Assembly: GCA_013202335.1 (NCBI GenBank)
Contig: JABMQR010000342.1
Coordinates: 1 to 43,406 of the forward strand
Reading direction: 5' to 3'
From: Bacteroidota bacterium
Lineage (GTDB): Bacteria > Spirochaetota > Spirochaetia > JABMQR01
Length of the DNA stretch: 43,406 nucleotides
Below, piece after piece: positions 16,805-24,881 of this stretch (the stretch's first letter is position 1; each line of letters starts with the position of its first letter). Both the position numbers and the translations under genes were made by a program. Under the pieces are notes generated by a model. The model saw nothing but the letters and a program-made list of their open reading frames with translations. It was not told the DNA's origin and did no database searches.

Positions 16805-16858
16805 CAATTTGCAGAAAATCGGAACAAAACTTGTTTTGTTCTTAGATTTTTGAAATTG
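16805..16858 (+). promoter_or_regulatory. Long hairpin in the guaA leader
   Basis: Three paired blocks stack into one rod: CAATTT with AAATTG (16805-16810, 16853-16858), AAAATC with GATTTT (16815-16820, 16845-16850), and GAACAAAA with TTTTGTTC (16822-16829, 16834-16841) around a CTTG loop. About 20 base pairs in all, ending 36 bp before the guaA ATG. I see no purine-riboswitch core. It may be a leader structure or another interspersed repeat. Confidence 0.55.
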
Positions 16859-16894
16859 CCTCACTCGCTAAACGACAGAAAGAGGGAAAAACAG

Positions 16895-18442
16895 ATGATA
16901 CCACATGAACAACTAATTATAGTTCTAGATTTTGGAGCCCAATACAGTCAGTTGATTGCACGCCGTGTACGTGAGACAAAGGTGTATAGCAGGATACTTC
17001 CTTTTAATGTGCCTGCTGAAGAAATTCGGGCATTAAACCCCAAAGGAATAATATTTAGCGGTGGCCCTGCCAGTGTTACGTCTCAAGGATCCCCAAGACC
17101 TGACCCGGAGATATTTTCTCTGGGAGTTCCCATTTTAGGAATTTGTTATGGATTGCAGGTTGTTACGGTTATGAAGGGTGGAACAGTTTTACGTCCGGAT
17201 AAGCGTGAGTACGGATTTGCAAAGCTCTCAATACAGAATGCATCTTCTCTGCTTGAAGGAATGAATGAAGATTCGCAGGTTTGGATGAGTCATGGTGATT
17301 CAGTTCATACTATTCCTGAAGGTTTTATGATTACCGCAGAAACTGAAAATTGTTCGGCTGCAGTAGTAGAAAACAGCAGAGATGACCTCTATGGGGTGCA
17401 GTTTCATCCTGAAGTTGTTCATACAGAACAGGGAAGCCTGTTAATTCGGAATTTTGTTCACTCAATTTGTGGATGTACTTCTGATTGGGATATGGGATCA
17501 TTTGTTGATCAGGCAGTGCAGGATATAAAAAATCAGGTTGGGGATAAAATCGTTCTTTGCGGGCTTTCCGGGGGAGTGGATTCCAGCGTGGCCGCTGCCC
17601 TTATACATAAAGCAATTGGTGATCAGTTAGTATGTGTTTTTGTAAACAATGGATTACTGCGAAAGGGTGAAGCAGATCTCGTACTGCAGGTATTCCGTGA
17701 TAATTTTCATATACGTCTGCAGTACTCTGAGGCTGAGGACCTATTTCTTGATGCACTGAAAGGCATTTCAGAACCTGAACAAAAACGGAAAATTATTGGA
17801 AAGATTTTTATTGATGTATTTGAGAAAGAGGCAAGGGCTGTAGGTGAAGTTGACTTCCTTGCTCAGGGCACACTGTACCCGGATGTTATCGAGAGTATTT
17901 CAGCAACAGGAGGACCTTCGGCAACTATAAAAAGTCATCATAATGTAGGAGGTCTCCCTGATAACCTCAGGTTCGAACTTATAGAACCGCTTAAAGAGCT
18001 TTTTAAGGATGAAGTTCGCCTTCTCGGGAAGGAACTGGGTCTGCCTGATGAAGTAGTCTATAGACATCCATTTCCTGGTCCCGGTTTGGGAATACGCTGT
18101 ATTGGAGAGATTACAAAGGATCGGTTGGATACGCTGCGTGACGTAGATGCAATATTTATTGAAGAGATTAGAAAAGCAGGGCTGTATGGTGATATTTGGC
18201 AGGCACTTTCTTGCCTTTTACCTGTTAAGAGCGTAGGCGTTCAGGGTGATGAAAGAACTTACGAGGAAGTTTGTTCTCTTCGGGCGGTAACAAGTGAAGA
18301 TGCGATGACTGCTGACTGGTATCGATTTCCACCGGAAGTTCTTCAATCAGCTTCAAACCGTATTTGTAATGAGGTGCAGCGGGTAAACCGGGTACTGTAT
18401 GATATAACCTCTAAACCACCAGGGACTGTTGAATGGGAGTGA
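16895..18442 (+). CDS. guaA: GMP synthase (glutamine-hydrolysing) GuaA
   Basis: Converts XMP to GMP using glutamine and ATP. The 515-aa protein has an N-terminal class I glutamine amidotransferase: GICYGLQ with catalytic Cys near 84, and FHPEVVHTEQG near 170. The ATP pyrophosphatase domain has its P-loop GLSGGVDSSV near 224-233, followed by a dimerisation domain ending in the conserved KPPGTVEWE. Start chosen at ATG 16895 with AGAGGG 10 nt upstream; an in-frame start at 16850 would lie inside the leader hairpin. It follows guaB across 181 bp filled with hairpins. Function is secure. Confidence 0.98.
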   Translation: MIPHEQLIIVLDFGAQYSQLIARRVRETKVYSRILPFNVPAEEIRALNPKGIIFSGGPASVTSQGSPRPDPEIFSLGVPILGICYGLQVVTVMKGGTVLRPDKREYGFAKLSIQNASSLLEGMNEDSQVWMSHGDSVHTIPEGFMITAETENCSAAVVENSRDDLYGVQFHPEVVHTEQGSLLIRNFVHSICGCTSDWDMGSFVDQAVQDIKNQVGDKIVLCGLSGGVDSSVAAALIHKAIGDQLVCVFVNNGLLRKGEADLVLQVFRDNFHIRLQYSEAEDLFLDALKGISEPEQKRKIIGKIFIDVFEKEARAVGEVDFLAQGTLYPDVIESISATGGPSATIKSHHNVGGLPDNLRFELIEPLKELFKDEVRLLGKELGLPDEVVYRHPFPGPGLGIRCIGEITKDRLDTLRDVDAIFIEEIRKAGLYGDIWQALSCLLPVKSVGVQGDERTYEEVCSLRAVTSEDAMTADWYRFPPEVLQSASNRICNEVQRVNRVLYDITSKPPGTVEWE

Positions 18443-18617
18443 ACCGGTGAGGGTACTCACCTTGGCAATTGCTTATGCAATTGCGGATTAGGGTACTTGT
18501 TTTTGGTAATTGGATCAGATTACTGATCTTCGTAATTACTGGACTGGAAGTTTGAGTAAGAAGGCCGCATTTGCTTGCAAATGCAAAGACGAAGACGAGT
18601 ACTCTCGTCCATTCTCG
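18443..18617. repeat. Chain of short perfect hairpins between convergent guaA and AEC genes
   Basis: Five small stem-loops occur in 175 bp: GGTGAG/CTCACC (18446-18461), GCAATTGC/GCAATTGC (18465-18484), GATCAG/CTGATC (18513-18528, nested within GTAATT/AATTAC at 18506-18539), GCATTTGC/GCAAATGC (18567-18584) and GACGAG/CTCGTC (18594-18609). Stems are 6-8 bp and four of the loops are 4 nt. None has a clean T-run. The CTTGGCAATTG word resembles CTTGGCAGTTG at 29234-29244. The chain may end transcription from both sides or be a tandem repeat-derived spacer. Confidence 0.6.
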
Positions 18618-19556
18618 TCAGATGCCTAATATCAGCATTATCACCGCATAAAGAATCAGTGTCACTATTGTGTAAAGAACTAACAAATTGCTATAGAACA
18701 TAGACTCTTTTTTCAGTTCATTCCCAAGGAAGACAGGGATAATGAACGGCGGCGGCAGCAGAAAGAAGGTAATGAAGGCATAAAGCATCATTCTGTTCAT
18801 TTCCATAATTAACAGGTTTGATATAAAATAAAAAAACAGCCCGGAGAGTATTGATAGTACCAGTCTGCTGATAAGAACTTTAATTGATAATTTCCATTGC
18901 ATCGCTGTTAGTTTTAACTGAAATCCAATTGCAAGTAAAATAAGGGGCGTAGTTAGTTTGCTAACAACATCCATTGCAGAAATTACTCCGGTAACAACAA
19001 AGAAGTTTCCGATTTCCTGATATATTCCGGTAAGGTTAAGAAAAAGAGCAGATAAAATACCAATTATAATTGGTGAGGAGATAAAAGATTTAAGAATTTT
19101 TTTAATCTGCACCTTCCCATGATTTTGGGCCTCCAGGAGAGGTGCATAAACAAACCAGATGAAAAACTCATGTCCAAGACCAATCAGCAGGATGTAATGC
19201 AGATTTTCCAGACCAAAAATACTAGAGAAAAGTGCAACACCTACCATCCCAAATTCAAATCCGGTAAAGAAGAAAGGTAACAGTGGAACCTTAAATGATT
19301 TGAATTTCTGAAAAAGAATACCGATGAAAAACAGAAGGAGACAAATTAAGAATGTACTTATGAAAAACATGATATAGCTGCTTTTCAATTCCATTGTGAG
19401 AAAAGAGAGGAAAAACACCGCTGGTAATCCGAGATTTATGATCAGCTTTTTTAATCCGCCTACAATTTCATCGGAAAGAATACCTTTGAATCTGAAAAAA
19501 ACACCTACTGCAATTATGAGAAAGACCGGGATAAAGCGGGAAATTATATCTGCCAT
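18618..19556 (-). CDS. AEC-family transporter (auxin efflux carrier/malonate carrier type)
   Basis: A polytopic inner-membrane carrier of 312 aa with about ten hydrophobic segments, the usual AEC length. The N-terminal FIPVFLIIAVGVFFRFKGILSD block, then LINLGLPAVFF near 40, and the second-half repeat (LILLAIGFQL near 205, then the final LLPPPFIIPVF block) are typical of the family. Members move small organic acids such as malate or malonate; the substrate here is unknown. It is convergent with guaA across the hairpin chain. No operon partner is obvious; the MFS gene upstream is separated by about 170 bp. Confidence 0.85.
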   Translation of the reverse strand: MADIISRFIPVFLIIAVGVFFRFKGILSDEIVGGLKKLIINLGLPAVFFLSFLTMELKSSYIMFFISTFLICLLLFFIGILFQKFKSFKVPLLPFFFTGFEFGMVGVALFSSIFGLENLHYILLIGLGHEFFIWFVYAPLLEAQNHGKVQIKKILKSFISSPIIIGILSALFLNLTGIYQEIGNFFVVTGVISAMDVVSKLTTPLILLAIGFQLKLTAMQWKLSIKVLISRLVLSILSGLFFYFISNLLIMEMNRMMLYAFITFFLLPPPFIIPVFLGNELKKESMFYSNLLVLYTIVTLILYAVIMLILGI

Positions 19557-19728
19557 ATATGAATCCTCTGTAAAAAGGAATCTTTATACAAATACTGCGT
19601 CAGAAAATTGCTCGAAATACTCATGCGCGTGAAGCACACTCCGTTTTCTGTGCTTGTTCTTCCTTGCCTTTGAAAAAACCTTACTTCTTGCAGTGGATTC
19701 ATATAAAAAAATCCTTAAAAAGTTCTTA

Positions 19729-21030
19729 TTACTGTGTATTTATTTCAGCTGCAATTTTTTCATTGTATTTATCAAGCATCTCACGGCCTTTTTGTTCATT
19801 AACTTTAATCAGCAATATCGCCCCTGCGATAAAAAGGATTAGTATTGATAAGATACCGAGTCTGTTGCTGCCTGAGACCAGGGTCACTATTCCCATAAGG
19901 GCCGGACCGATTACAGCTGCGAATTTTCCAAGCATATTGAAGAATCCATAAAACTCGGCTGCCTGTTTTTCCGGAATAAGCCGCGAGTAGTAACTTCTGC
20001 TTAATGCCTGAATACCGCCCTGAAACAATCCTATCGAAACAGCAAGAATATAGAAATGTGTTGTAGTTTTCATAAAGTAGCCAAGTACTGTAATAATGGA
20101 ATAAGCTGCTATGGCAATTAATAATGCCCTTTTAATTCCCGTTTTTTTGCTGAGTAGATTGTAGAGAAGAGTAGCGGGAAAAGCGACAAATTGAACTATC
20201 AGAAGTGCAATAATGAGTGATTGAGATGGAAAACCAAGTGAGGCCCCATAGTCTACTGCCATTCTTATAATCGTATCAACACCATCAATATAAAACCAAT
20301 AGGCAAAAAGAAATAAACTGACAACTTTCAAATATTTGAGTTGGCGGAATGTATCACCCAACTGTTTGAATCCCGATGATATGGCTTTTCCCAGGGGTAC
20401 ACCTTTATCTTTATCCGGCTCCTTCACAAATAGTATGATAGGGATAGAAAAAACTGCCCACCATATTGCTACAGTGAGGAAAGCTATTCTGATAGCGGTG
20501 ATATCGTCTGCAATTCCAAATAAACCGGGGTTAAGATACATTGCTACATTAATGAGAAATAACAGCCCTCCGCCAATATATCCAAGTCCAAAACCCAGTG
20601 AAGATGCATAGTCGACCTTTTTTTCAGAAGCTACACCGGGAAGCAGTGAGTCGTAGAAAATGTTTGCACCGGAAAACCCGACGGTTCCGGTTATATAGAA
20701 AAGTATGGCAAGCTGCCAATATCCAGCTCTGACAAACCAGAGTGATCCGGTCATGATACAGCCAATAAAGGCGAAGAAAATCAGAAGTTTTTTCTTCATA
20801 CTTCCCCTGTCAGCAATAGCACCAAGAACAGGCGCAAGAGCAGCTACGATAATTGAGGCTATTGAATTTGCCATTCCCAAATAAAACGTACTTTGTTGAA
20901 CAGTGGCACCGGTAGACCAGTAGGATTTGAAGAAAACTGGAAAAAAACCGGCCATTACTGTTGTAGCAAATGCGCTGTTTGCCCAATCATAAAATGACCA
21001 TGCCCAGATTGCTTTTTTTGAATCTTTCAT
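19729..21030 (-). CDS. MFS transporter, Atg22/UMF1-like
   Basis: A major facilitator of 433 aa with about twelve membrane segments. The start, WAWSFYDWANSAFATTV at residues 9-25, is the hallmark of the Atg22-like (UMF1) group. Other bacterial-family features are GAIADRGSMKKK near 85 and the central RQLKYLKVVSLFLFAYWFYIDGVDTI block near 220. In fungi the family exports amino acids from vacuoles; bacterial substrates are mostly unknown. It is transcribed leftward like the genes on either side. A family A palindrome and a strong hairpin fill the region upstream. Confidence 0.87.
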   Translation of the reverse strand: MKDSKKAIWAWSFYDWANSAFATTVMAGFFPVFFKSYWSTGATVQQSTFYLGMANSIASIIVAALAPVLGAIADRGSMKKKLLIFFAFIGCIMTGSLWFVRAGYWQLAILFYITGTVGFSGANIFYDSLLPGVASEKKVDYASSLGFGLGYIGGGLLFLINVAMYLNPGLFGIADDITAIRIAFLTVAIWWAVFSIPIILFVKEPDKDKGVPLGKAISSGFKQLGDTFRQLKYLKVVSLFLFAYWFYIDGVDTIIRMAVDYGASLGFPSQSLIIALLIVQFVAFPATLLYNLLSKKTGIKRALLIAIAAYSIITVLGYFMKTTTHFYILAVSIGLFQGGIQALSRSYYSRLIPEKQAAEFYGFFNMLGKFAAVIGPALMGIVTLVSGSNRLGILSILILFIAGAILLIKVNEQKGREMLDKYNEKIAAEINTQ

Positions 21031-21104
21031 AGTGTGACTCCTGAGACAATCTCAAAAACTGGATATTTATTAAGATTTGTCTTGATCCATGAATCCATGG
21101 ATTT

Positions 21105-21169
21105 GAAGTTTTCGATTAGAGTATATGTAAACATATATATTATATAGATATATACAAATCGAAAACTTC
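21105..21169. repeat. Palindromic repeat, family A copy 3
   Basis: GAAGTTTTCGATT (21105-21117) and its perfect complement (21157-21169) enclose inner GTATAT/ATATAC pairing. It shares arm core and AT-rich spacer with copies at 4976-5041 and 16757-16796. It lies 75 bp upstream of the MFS start codon, so it may sit in that gene's leader. Confidence 0.7.
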
Positions 21170-21193
21170 TGTTAGATGTTAGTTTCAATGAGC

Positions 21194-21224
21194 GTACAGG
21201 GCAGTGTATCATACAGCCCTGTAC
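21194..21224. terminator. Strong hairpin downstream of trmH
   Basis: GTACAGGGC (21194-21202) pairs perfectly with GCCCTGTAC (21216-21224), and inside it TGTAT pairs with ATACA around a single C. This gives 14 bp with two unpaired bases. It lies 82 bp beyond the trmH stop in the leftward direction of transcription. No T-run follows on that strand, so intrinsic termination is uncertain; transcript-end protection is an alternative. Confidence 0.5.
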
Positions 21225-21305
21225 CCATCATATTGTTAATTCTACCTTATTAACGTGAGAATGTCATGAGAATTCATTATAAGAGGGTTTAAGGGAGCCT
21301 GATAG

Positions 21306-22007
21306 TTAATCAGATAATCCAAGAATTTTCTCATGCAGTTCAGGTTTTTTTATATTGTTTCTTAACCATTTGTGCAGAAGAGTCATCTGATCCTGTTCAG
21401 AAAGATGCCAATTCAGCTTTGATTCATGTAAATTCAGAACAAGGTGATGTAAGGTGAGTGCAGCACAAACAGAAATATTAAAGCTTTCCACAAAACCATA
21501 CATAGGTATTTTTACATATTCATCTGCTGCAGATAAAGCTTCCGGAGTCAATCCGTCCAGCTCAGTTCCAAATAAAAATACAGCTTTGCCTTTTGATAAA
21601 TCAAATTCATCGAGATTTATATCATCACTATGAGGACTTGTTGCAACGACTCTGTATCCCTGATCTTTAAAAGCCTCAATAGCCTGAACACTATTATTTT
21701 CTTTATTTCTATATCGCTGAAGGGTTAACCATTGGCTTGTACCCATGTCGACAGCAGGATTTGAAGAAAATTTATTACTGTTCTCAATTATATGAACATC
21801 TTGAATTCCAAAGGCATCACAGCTTCTCAATACTGCGCTAGCATTGTGTGGTTGATAAATATTTTCAAGTGCAACAGATATATATCGGGTTCTGTTTTGC
21901 AGAACATTTTTCATTTTCTGCAGCCGTTCGGTAGTTATGAGTTCAGAGTAATAGGAGATGCGCTTTTCCAGCTCCTCTTTAGTATATGTGTATTCTTGTC
22001 CTTTCAT
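21306..22007 (-). CDS. trmH: tRNA/rRNA 2'-O-methyltransferase, SpoU/TrmH family
   Basis: Methylates a ribose 2'-OH, most likely G18 of tRNA. The 233-aa product has the SPOUT motif 1 region ENIYQPHNASAVLRSCDAFG near 52-71, motif 2 FLFGTELDGL near 143-152, and motif 3 IPMYGFVESFNISVCAAL near 166-183, which builds the knot and binds SAM. A C-terminal extension of about 40 residues (WHLSEQDQMTLLHKWLRNN) resembles that of TrmH rather than RlmB. No clear ribosome site precedes the start at 22007. The methyltransferase family is certain; the tRNA Gm18 target is likely but not proven. Confidence 0.87.
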   Translation of the reverse strand: MKGQEYTYTKEELEKRISYYSELITTERLQKMKNVLQNRTRYISVALENIYQPHNASAVLRSCDAFGIQDVHIIENSNKFSSNPAVDMGTSQWLTLQRYRNKENNSVQAIEAFKDQGYRVVATSPHSDDINLDEFDLSKGKAVFLFGTELDGLTPEALSAADEYVKIPMYGFVESFNISVCAALTLHHLVLNLHESKLNWHLSEQDQMTLLHKWLRNNIKKPELHEKILGLSD

Positions 22008-22190
22008 AAGGAGAGATTACCGGAAGTGGCCATCGAAGGCAAGAGGAGGGTGAATGTAATCTAAAAACTTAGTAACACTTTACTATAGATGGTTTATAAC
22101 TATATTTGATTGCACAACCTGTTGCCTGATGCTACTATTATGTTAGGCATCAATTTATATAAATCTTATTTTATGCTTAGGGGAATATGT

Positions 22191-22766
22191 ATGGATTTTT
22201 ATGATTTAATGAAAAAATGCAGGACAATCAGAAGATTTGATGAATCAGGAGAGGTAAGCGGAAATACTCTTTTGGAACTGGTTGAACTTGCAGGACTTTC
22301 CCCCTCATCAGCAAATATGCAGCCCCTTAGGTTCTGTCTTGTGAACGATAGAGAAAGATGCAATACCATTACTGGTTTGCTCGGATGGGCAGGAGCACTG
22401 AAAGAGTGGGATGGACCAGAAGAGGGAGAACGACCATCAGCTTTTATTATCATAGTGTATGATTCACATATAACTAAGAATCCCCAACCTGATCCGGGAA
22501 TTGCGGCACATGCGATTCTTCTTGGTGCTGCTGAAAGAGGTCTGGGCGGATGTATGTTCGGATCGATACAGAGAGAAAAACTACGCAAATTTCTGGAGAT
22601 TGATCAGCAGTATGGCATATCACTTGTTGTTGCTCTGGGTATTCCATCAGAGAAAGTAGTTATTGATCAGATTGCTGCTGGTATGGATACCCGCTATTAT
22701 CGGGATGAAGATGACACTCATCATGTTCCCAAAATAGTGCTGAGTGATTTACTGTTGAACGGCTGA
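22191..22766 (+). CDS. Nitroreductase-family flavoprotein
   Basis: An FMN-dependent oxidoreductase of 191 aa. The N-terminal block has the family's FMN-phosphate binding signature (CRTIRRF near 10-16) and SPSSANMQPLRF near 38-49. The middle AAHAILLGAAERGLGGCMFGS block is the nitroreductase core. The physiological substrate is usually unknown: quinones, nitro compounds or flavin. ATG 22191 is preceded by AGGGGAA at a good distance; an upstream ATG at 22110 would add 27 unconserved residues. It is divergent from trmH. Confidence in family is high, in substrate nil. Confidence 0.88.
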   Translation: MDFYDLMKKCRTIRRFDESGEVSGNTLLELVELAGLSPSSANMQPLRFCLVNDRERCNTITGLLGWAGALKEWDGPEEGERPSAFIIIVYDSHITKNPQPDPGIAAHAILLGAAERGLGGCMFGSIQREKLRKFLEIDQQYGISLVVALGIPSEKVVIDQIAAGMDTRYYRDEDDTHHVPKIVLSDLLLNG

Positions 22767-22936
22767 ACTTTCACTAGTCTGCTGCAGAAGGATTAATGTA
22801 TTAAAAAATCAGTTGATATTTCCTGACTGTATTGAAAATTATGGGTGTACAGTCTAGAATACCATTCAATCGCATCCAGTGATCGGTTGATCGGTTTTTA
22901 ATTTTATATTGGAAAGTTTGTTTTAGGGAGATATTC

Positions 22937-24235
22937 ATGACTGTATGTAAATTTGGCGGCAGCTCTCTCGCTGATACCGCTCAGATAAAGAAAGTAGAAG
23001 CTATTCTGGTATCAGATACCGGAAGGAAGATAACTGTTGTTTCAGCGCCTGGAAAAAGGCATTCTGACGATATAAAAATAACCGATATGCTCTATACCTG
23101 TCATGCGGAAGCATCTGCAGGGAGAAGTTTCTCAGAATCTTTTAATACTATTCGAAAAAGATATATGGAAATTGGGCAGGAATTAGGTATACATTTATCC
23201 AATCTTGCTGATGAGCTTGATCAAATTGAAAACAATATCAGCCAGGGGGAATCTGCTGATTATGCTGCCTCCCGTGGGGAATATCTATGTGCAAAGATTC
23301 TGGCGGAATACATGGGGCGGGAGTTTCTTGATACTGAAGGACTCATTATAATTGCCGATGACGGCAGTGTTGACCCTATCTCTTATGATTTAATGTCAGA
23401 AAAATTATCCGGAAATTCGAACTATATTATTCCCGGATTTTACGGTTCTGCAAAAGATGGATCTGTTAAGACTTTTACACGCGGCGGATCTGATATAACC
23501 GGTGCCATTGCATCAAGGGCCTGCAAGGCGGAACTCTATGAGAACTGGACTGATGTATCAGGAATTCTTATGGCAGATCCCAGAATTGTACATAATCCAA
23601 AAACAATTTCTGAAATAACCTATGAAGAGGCGCGCGAACTTGCGTCTATAGGAGCTGCAGTTTTTCATGAGGAAGCAATAGCACCTGTCAGGGATGCTGC
23701 AATACCGATAAATATTAAAAATACTAACAGACCAGGAGATCCTGGAACAAGAATAGTTCCACACAGGGATGATCAATCCCAGCCAATTATCGGGGTATCC
23801 GGGAAAATAGGTTATACCAGACTTTTTGTGAAAAAACTTTTTTTACAAAAAAGTCCTAATTTTATTCTCAAAATTAATACAATCTTAAAAGTTTATGGAA
23901 TAACCCCTGAATTTTCCTCAGTTGGATTTGACTCAATTTCCTTATTTATCAACTCCTCACTAGCTGGTCATAAAGAAGAAATTCTTACAAGAATTCTTAC
24001 AGAGTTAGAACCTGATGAGATTTCATCAGATGCCAGAATTGCTATGATTGGAGTTGTGGGAGAAGGACTTTATGACTCAAAAGGAATTATTGCAAAAGTT
24101 AGTTCAGCAGTATCTGCGTCAGGAATTGCTGCACGCTATCTGAATTATGGTGGTTCATTAATTACCTGTGTAATAGGTGTTGATGAGACAGATTATAAGG
24201 CGGCATTAGAAGCAATATATTCTGCCATATCTTAG
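22937..24235 (+). CDS. lysC: Aspartokinase
   Basis: Phosphorylates aspartate, the first step to lysine, threonine, methionine and diaminopimelate. The 432-aa monofunctional enzyme starts with KFGGSSLA at residues 5-12, the family's kinase motif. TRGGSDITGA near 182-191 and ENWTDVSGILMADPR near 199-213 complete the active site. Two ACT regulatory domains follow from about residue 280, so allosteric feedback is expected. AGGGAG precedes the ATG. The gene stands alone. The 170 bp upstream hold only a GATCGGTT direct duplication near 22880; a 441-bp element follows the stop. Confidence 0.92.
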   Translation: MTVCKFGGSSLADTAQIKKVEAILVSDTGRKITVVSAPGKRHSDDIKITDMLYTCHAEASAGRSFSESFNTIRKRYMEIGQELGIHLSNLADELDQIENNISQGESADYAASRGEYLCAKILAEYMGREFLDTEGLIIIADDGSVDPISYDLMSEKLSGNSNYIIPGFYGSAKDGSVKTFTRGGSDITGAIASRACKAELYENWTDVSGILMADPRIVHNPKTISEITYEEARELASIGAAVFHEEAIAPVRDAAIPINIKNTNRPGDPGTRIVPHRDDQSQPIIGVSGKIGYTRLFVKKLFLQKSPNFILKINTILKVYGITPEFSSVGFDSISLFINSSLAGHKEEILTRILTELEPDEISSDARIAMIGVVGEGLYDSKGIIAKVSSAVSASGIAARYLNYGGSLITCVIGVDETDYKAALEAIYSAIS

Positions 24236-24239
24236 TATT

Positions 24240-24680
24240 ATTATAAACTGATCGGAAGCTGGTGGGAATTACAGCAGGTATACAGCAAGCCCTCACTCAG
24301 AAAGAGGTAAAAAACTGCGGTACATACTGACTTGAGGCCACCTCAGGATTCTGCAGTAACCGACACCACAATACCTTATAATACCAACGCAACTCTTCCC
24401 ATACATGTGTCACAAACCGCCTTCTCGTATAGAGCTTCCTGGTAGCCCTACGTACCACCTCCTTATCAATACCCGCAACCTGATAATGCCTCAGATGCCA
24501 CTTCTGTTTCGGATCATGTGAACTCGTTTGCTCAATGGATACCTCCGGACGTGTACGTACAGGAGATTTTTGTAAAAGAGAGAGAAATCATCAATAAAAA
24601 GTACTCCTGTCTATAAGTACTTACGAGCTATCGACTGAAATCAGATTCCTATTCCCCCCGGCTTTAGGTCAGTTTATAAT
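24240..24680. mobile_element. 441-bp element with 30-bp imperfect inverted ends, related to the 15066 element
   Basis: Ends at 24240-24269 and 24651-24680 are inverted repeats agreeing at 25 of 30 bases. The outer portion reads ATTATAAACTGA, then CGGAAGCTGG on the left side. Its core matches the TAAACTGACCGGAAG end of the element at 15066-15232. Flanking bases ATTATTA (24237-24243) and ATCATTA (24679-24685) may be a decayed target duplication that overlaps the repeat ends. The interior carries a 96-codon open frame on the minus strand without a start codon. It begins 5 bp after the aspartokinase stop. Likely a degenerate insertion or MITE parent; no complete transposase is present. Confidence 0.6.
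24297..24587 (-). pseudogene. Start-less 96-codon open frame inside the 441-bp element
   Basis: Reading leftward from 24587 to the TGA at 24299-24297 gives 96 sense codons with no stop, preceded immediately by an in-frame TGA and lacking ATG. The translation is protein-like: basic and aromatic-rich, with HLRHYQVAGIDKEVVRRATR near the middle and EELRWYYKVLWCRLLQN after it. I do not recognise the family. Position inside inverted repeats suggests a remnant of a transposase or passenger gene, with its 5' part lost. It might instead be a chance open frame. Confidence 0.35.
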
Positions 24681-24881
24681 CATTATAAAACAATTACTGG
24701 TAGATACACTTTTTAAGGCTTACCTACCGTCTAATGAATAGGTACTTGATTGATCTTGTGTTTTTATACAGTATGAATCTATATCTTTGGTACTTTTTTG
24801 TTGTTATATTGTATCTATAATAATGCATGAAGTAGTGATGATAAACGGCTAAAAGTTGTATGCCCAATTTTGGATAAAAAC
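24681..24881 (+). other. Leader region before the RND operon
   Basis: AT-rich sequence between the 441-bp element and the RND permease gene. Several TATAAT-like words occur (for example near 24816) but I cannot pair one convincingly with a -35 box. No gene or stable structure is seen. Confidence 0.4.

Noticed and set aside
16717..16894. Purine riboswitch upstream of guaA
   Set aside because: The hairpins lack the conserved three-way junction and loop sequences of purine aptamers; the pairing is explained by simple rods.
22870..22900. GATCGGTT direct duplication upstream of aspartokinase as an operator
   Set aside because: Only one 8-bp tandem copy, with no palindrome or known regulator site; too little to call.
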